DNA of 8,621 bases from an uncultured Lachnospiraceae bacterium (GTDB taxonomy: Bacteria > Bacillota_A > Clostridia > Lachnospirales > Lachnospiraceae): NCBI GenBank assembly GCA_900556645.1, contig USPJ01000034.1, positions 1-8,621 of the forward strand, read 5' to 3'. The notes under the pieces were generated by a model, which saw only the letters and a list, made by a program, of their open reading frames with translations, made no database searches and was not told the origin of the DNA. The number at the start of each line of letters is the position of its first letter. Positions within the stretch are counted from its first letter, which is position 1. The position numbers and the translations under genes were made by a program. Shown here piece after piece: positions 6,001-8,621 of the stretch.

Positions 6001-7122
6001 ATGAAAAAAGAGAATTTACTAGAGAAATGGCTTTGGTTCGGATTGAAGGAAGAAGAAGCCAAAAAACACCAAAGGGAAATTGCCGTAGATAACTTAAGAA
6101 TTGTCAAAAAAGAAAGCTTAGTTATAACCATATTATGCGGTTTATACGGCCTGTATTTTATAAGTAAGGAAGGCTTCTTTGAGAGAGGGCTTTCTATTTT
6201 TGCGGGAGTTATTATTATGCTGCTGGTCTATGTGGCATCATCTTTATATTTGAAGAAGAATGGGGATACAGTGGCAAGAACGGTGTCGTGGATTATTATG
6301 GCAACCTTCATAGCTTGTGCATATGGTATTACCATATATTTGGGAACTTTTGAATCCAGAGGAAATCTGGCAGTTACCTGTGTGTCCCTTTTTATTTTCT
6401 TACAGATTAATTTTGACTTACTGCCTCGCTATAATATGGTTGCTACGGTTATTGCGGCTATCGTATTTTTTGTGTGCAGTTACCTTTCAAAACCTATGGG
6501 ACAATTTATATATGATGTAATGGATGCATTGTTGGCGATTATCATAGGAGCAATCGTAGCATGGGAAAAGTCCAAAATCAAATGGGAAAATGCCATTGCC
6601 CATGAGAAATTGGAAAAAGACAGAGATATTGATATTTTGACGGGACTTTGGAACCGTCAGGCCTTTGAACGTCACGTAGAGCAGATTTTAAAAGAGAAAC
6701 AGGTGGAAAGCATGGCAGTAGCCATGATTGATTTGGATAAGTTTAAACGGATAAATGACAGTTATGGTCACGGAACCGGAGATGAATATCTGTGTCATTT
6801 TTCCGAAATCTTTCTGCAATCCGTAAAAAAGAACACGATTGTGGGAAGACGTTCCGGTGATGAGTTTTTCCTGTTTATCTACAATTTTGTGACTGTGGAG
6901 AATCTGGAGCAAGCGAATGTAGAGTTCCAGAATCGATTGAAGGAGATGCCGATTCTTCTTCCTGATGGGAAGGAAAAAGTGATTCAGATTTCCATGGGAG
7001 TTTCATGGACAAAGGATGTAAACGTAAAATGGACGCAGCTTCTTGCAGCAGCAGACGAACAGTTGTATTACATCAAAGAGCATGGAAGAAATGGATTCCA
7101 AATAGAAGAGTATAAAAGATAA
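6001..7122 (+). CDS. Membrane-bound diguanylate cyclase (GGDEF domain)
   Basis: The 373-aa protein has a short cytosolic N-terminus, about six hydrophobic segments (roughly 40-56, 63-84, 94-114, 122-136, 145-162, 173-188), a helical linker, and a GGDEF domain from about 207 (DIDILTGLWNRQAF). The domain synthesises the second messenger c-di-GMP from two GTP. The catalytic set is present: D244 and N252 in IDLDKFKRINDSYGH, D261 in GTGDEYL, and the signature as SGDEF (285-289), a substitution found in active cyclases. The product-inhibition I-site (RxxD upstream of the signature) is replaced by KKNT, so feedback inhibition is probably absent. The membrane part is not a sensor domain I can name. 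The gene has its own promoter and terminator, and no c-di-GMP phosphodiesterase or receptor is adjacent. The RBS is AAGGAA, 6 bases before the ATG. Confidence 0.92.
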   Translation: MKKENLLEKWLWFGLKEEEAKKHQREIAVDNLRIVKKESLVITILCGLYGLYFISKEGFFERGLSIFAGVIIMLLVYVASSLYLKKNGDTVARTVSWIIMATFIACAYGITIYLGTFESRGNLAVTCVSLFIFLQINFDLLPRYNMVATVIAAIVFFVCSYLSKPMGQFIYDVMDALLAIIIGAIVAWEKSKIKWENAIAHEKLEKDRDIDILTGLWNRQAFERHVEQILKEKQVESMAVAMIDLDKFKRINDSYGHGTGDEYLCHFSEIFLQSVKKNTIVGRRSGDEFFLFIYNFVTVENLEQANVEFQNRLKEMPILLPDGKEKVIQISMGVSWTKDVNVKWTQLLAAADEQLYYIKEHGRNGFQIEEYKR

Positions 7123-7123
7123 G

Positions 7124-7161
7124 AAAAAGGATGCTTTAGGGGAACTAGGGCATCCTTTTTT
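7124..7161 (+). terminator. Terminator of the GGDEF gene, likely bidirectional
   Basis: AAAAAGGATGC (7124-7134) pairs with GCATCCTTTTT (7150-7160) around a 15-base loop, directly after the stop codon, with a T-run on the plus strand. The A-run on the left side becomes a T-tract on the minus strand, so it should also stop transcripts of the small membrane ORF converging from the right. Confidence 0.88.
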
Positions 7162-7171
7162 GGGAGAAATA

Positions 7172-7203
7172 GATGTATGAATGAGTTTCATCAATCATAC
7201 ATC
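7172..7203 (-). repeat. Inverted repeat across the stop codon of the 45-aa ORF
   Basis: GATGTATGA (7172-7180) and TCATACATC (7195-7203) are perfect inverted copies around a 14-base loop that itself holds ATGA/TCAT. The TGA stop (7191-7193) is in the loop. No strong T-tract follows on the minus strand, so the GGDEF terminator just beyond is the better stop signal. This hairpin may protect the mRNA end. Confidence 0.6.
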
Positions 7204-7328
7204 GTTAAATTGTACTTAAATTTGCGGTGCAATTTCCAAATCAGGATAACCGGTATACTAAGGAGCAGATAAAGACACGGAATCCCGCCGACAATTGCCA
7301 TTACCGCAAAAATAATAATATCTAACAT
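7191..7328 (-). CDS. 45-aa hydrophobic single-pass membrane protein, unknown
   Basis: The ATG at 7328 is preceded by AAAGGAGG five bases upstream, a textbook RBS. The product starts MLDIIIFAVMAIVGGIPCLYL, continues hydrophobic to about residue 31 (LLSIPVILIW), and ends in a basic, amphipathic tail (KLHRKFKYNLTMYD). This suggests one or two short membrane spans with a cytosolic positive end. It lies on the same strand as kdpD and kdpE, beyond a strong kdpE terminator, with its own -10 element. Its TGA overlaps an inverted repeat. It does not resemble the ~30-aa KdpF that I know. A role as a small modulator of a membrane kinase or transporter is possible but is only inference from position. Confidence 0.6.
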   Translation of the reverse strand: MLDIIIFAVMAIVGGIPCLYLLLSIPVILIWKLHRKFKYNLTMYD

Positions 7329-7349
7329 ATAGCCTCCTTTCTGAAGCCC

Positions 7350-7355
7350 ACTATA
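7350..7355 (-). promoter_or_regulatory. Candidate -10 element for the 45-aa ORF
   Basis: TATAGT on the minus strand lies about 22 bp upstream of the small ORF ATG. At 17-18 bp upstream the sequence is CCAAAA-like, with no resemblance to TTGACA. A promoter needing an activator would look like this. Confidence 0.4.
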
Positions 7356-7394
7356 TCAGAAAAAAAGCCGTTTTTGGGGAAATGGAAAGGCACC

Positions 7395-7432
7395 TTAACG
7401 TTATTTTAACCGATGTTCAGATTCCGTTAAGA
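7395..7432. promoter_or_regulatory. TTAAC direct repeats, candidate OmpR/PhoB-family operator
   Basis: TTAACG (7395-7400) and TTAACC (7406-7411) are direct repeats with a 5-bp spacer, an 11-bp period. A third, weaker TTAAGA (7427-7432) lies 21 bp further on. This layout is that of OmpR/PhoB-family boxes such as the B. subtilis PhoP box (TTAACA repeats). The block sits between the kdpE terminator and the -10 of the 45-aa ORF. An exact inverted pair CTTAACG/CGTTAAG (7394-7400 and 7425-7431) is an alternative reading of the same bases. Confidence 0.4.
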
Positions 7433-7478
7433 AAAAAATAAAGAGGATGAGCGGATTAGGAATCCGACTCATCCTCTT
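7430..7478 (-). terminator. Strong terminator overlapping the kdpE 3' end
   Basis: AAGAGGATGAGCGGATT (7441-7457) pairs with AATCCGACTCATCCTCTT (7461-7478) through a 17-bp stem with one bulged A and a 3-base loop. On the minus strand it is followed by TATTTTTTTC. The kdpE stop (7456-7458) lies at the top of the stem, so its last six codons form one arm. Confidence 0.9.
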
Positions 7479-8169
7479 TCATGCGATAGCCAACACCCAG
7501 TTCTGTATAGATATAGGTTGGCTCCGCAGGATTGCTCTCCAGTTTCCTGCGGATATTTGCCATGTTTACCCGGAGGATTTTATTGTCTGTGTCACTGTAA
7601 GGACCCCATACATCCAGCATAATGGCGGAATAAGTAACCACCTTTCCTGAATTTTTAGCCAAGCAGGCTACAATTTTATACTCAATAGGGGTCAGATGGA
7701 TTTCCTCTCCGTTGAGAGTAATCAGCCGCTTGGAAAAGTCTATGGTAAGGTCTTTGGCGTGATAAGGTTTGATGAACAGCGGAGAATCCGTGTTCATCTT
7801 ATTGCTATGCCGAAGGGAGGTACGGATTCTTGCCAAAAGCTCAGAGGTTCCAAAAGGTTTTGTGATGTAGTCATCTGCACCTAAGTCCAGAGCCATTACC
7901 TTTTCCTGTTCCGAAGTGCGGGCGGAAATGACAATAATAGGGCAACTGGACCATTCCCGGACTTTTTGGATGATTTCCACACCGTCCATATCCGGGAGTC
8001 CCAAATCCAATAAAATCAAATCCGGGCATTGGGAAGAAATCAAATCCAGACCGGTTTTCCCCGAAGAGGCGGATAGAACCTTGTAGTCATGTCCGGTCAG
8101 AACCTTTCGCATAAAATTTAAAATATGTAGCTCGTCCTCAATAATAAGAATAGAAAATTTATGATTCAT
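7456..8169 (-). CDS. kdpE: KdpE-like OmpR-family response regulator
   Basis: The 237-aa two-domain regulator has a receiver domain at 6-120, with acidic pocket E11/D12, phospho-acceptor D55 (LILLDLGLPD), S82 and K104 (ITKPF). A winged-helix DNA-binding domain follows at about 138-230 (IHLTPIEYKIVACLAKNSGKVV, RVNMANIRRKLE, LGVGYRM). The KdpE assignment rests on the receiver (PIIVISARTSEQEKVMALDLGADDYITKPF) and on the adjoining KdpD-like kinase. KdpE turns on potassium uptake genes when K+ is low. The ATG at 8169 is chosen because AAAGGAGG lies 9 bases upstream and the receiver fold starts at once. The longer in-frame reading to 8331 would run through the kdpD coding region. It overlaps the kdpD end by 11 bp, which implies coupled translation. 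The kdpFABC genes are not in the window. Confidence 0.85.
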   Translation of the reverse strand: MNHKFSILIIEDELHILNFMRKVLTGHDYKVLSASSGKTGLDLISSQCPDLILLDLGLPDMDGVEIIQKVREWSSCPIIVISARTSEQEKVMALDLGADDYITKPFGTSELLARIRTSLRHSNKMNTDSPLFIKPYHAKDLTIDFSKRLITLNGEEIHLTPIEYKIVACLAKNSGKVVTYSAIMLDVWGPYSDTDNKILRVNMANIRRKLESNPAEPTYIYTELGVGYRMKEDESDS

Positions 8170-8621
8170 TAGTGACTGCCTCCTTTGGAAGTGAAAAACA
8201 AAATTCTGCACCATCATCGTGGTTAAATGCAGTGATAGTTCCATTATGAGCCTGAATAATTGTCTTGCAGATGGAAAGTCCGATTCCCATGCCCCGGCGT
8301 GAGTCGGAAGAGACGGAATATGCCTGCCCATCGAAAAGGGAAGGTATCGATTCCGGTTTCAAGCCTTTTCCGTAGTCAATTACATGGAAGGTAACCTGCG
8401 AGGAATCATCTGTTACAACAAGGTCAATGGGTTTGGTGCTCTCAGAATGAATGATGGAATTTTCCAAAAGGTTGATGATAACCTGTTCAATCAAAAGCGG
8501 GTCCATAGGTACCATCAGAAAAGCTTCCGGTATGGAAACTTGGATTTGAGCATAAGGGATTCGTTTGCGGAGGCGTTGTACCGCTTCGGAAACCACTTCT
8601 TCCACCACTTCCAATGAGGTG
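8159..8621 (-). CDS. kdpD: KdpD-like sensor histidine kinase, C-terminal part only
   Basis: The frame is open to the window edge, so the 5' part is outside. About 154 residues of the ATP-binding (HATPase) domain are seen: the N-box LIEQVIINLLENSIIHS, the G1 box DYGKGL, and the G2 box RRGMGIGLSICKTII, followed by a normal end. The dimerisation/phospho-acceptor His domain and any KdpD N-terminal sensor or UspA-like region lie beyond the edge. The enzyme autophosphorylates on His and passes phosphate to D55 of the adjoining KdpE. An apparent TTG start at 8614 is internal, not real. Naming as KdpD rests on the kinase-domain style and its coupling to KdpE. Another OmpR-type pair is possible but less likely. 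Confidence 0.8.
   Translation of the reverse strand, partial: TSLEVVEEVVSEAVQRLRKRIPYAQIQVSIPEAFLMVPMDPLLIEQVIINLLENSIIHSESTKPIDLVVTDDSSQVTFHVIDYGKGLKPESIPSLFDGQAYSVSSDSRRGMGIGLSICKTIIQAHNGTITAFNHDDGAEFCFSLPKEAVTNES

Noticed and set aside
8159..8331. Longer kdpE start giving 54 extra N-terminal residues
   Set aside because: The extension reads kdpD coding DNA in another frame, lacks an RBS, and precedes the normal start of the receiver fold. The ATG at 8169 has a strong RBS.

Overview
The window suggests a low-GC, Gram-positive gut anaerobe of the Clostridia, most likely a Lachnospiraceae member. The reasons are the strong AGGAGG-type ribosome binding sites, AT-rich intergenic DNA with sigma-A-like promoters and intrinsic terminators, and the gene set: a Firmicutes-type oleate hydratase, a membrane-anchored M23 peptidase, AzlCD, a YbaK deacylase and KdpDE. 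The genus is not resolved. No rRNA, tRNA, CRISPR array or insertion sequence was recognised.

Left end (1-2176). The first ~127 bases encode the middle of an ABC-F ATPase (signature LSGGE and Walker B). It breaks off abruptly and runs out of frame into an oleate hydratase gene (ohyA). The ohyA catalytic core is complete, but the frame has no conventional start codon upstream of an internal GTG at 349. In-frame coding continues upstream of the family core as a hydrophobic, then charged, N-terminal extension. A 16-base stretch at 112-127 reads plausibly in both genes, so this is either a deletion fusion or an assembly chimera. A clear intrinsic terminator closes ohyA.

Middle (2180-5340). A 49-codon minus-strand ORF, which looks real from its RBS and terminator, lies back to back with a 157-aa lipoprotein gene on the plus strand. 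The minus strand then carries, in transcription order, azlC-azlD (branched-chain amino acid export, overlapping by 11 bp) and an anchored M23 endopeptidase with a full LytM-type zinc site. A long imperfect inverted repeat lies between azlD and the peptidase gene.

Right part (5389-8621). A compact divergent promoter region separates azlC from a ybaK-type tRNA deacylase gene. A membrane-bound GGDEF diguanylate cyclase with its own promoter and terminator follows. Converging on it from the right are kdpD (3' part only), kdpE and a 45-aa hydrophobic membrane protein. That small ORF sits beyond a strong kdpE terminator, with its own RBS and -10 element. Just upstream is a TTAAC direct repeat with 11-bp periodicity, as bound by OmpR/PhoB-family regulators.

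Most genes are core metabolism, envelope and signalling functions in short independent units. The less ordinary parts are the ABC-F/ohyA junction, the tethered form of OhyA, the two unlisted small proteins, and the repeated use of hairpins that overlap stop codons.
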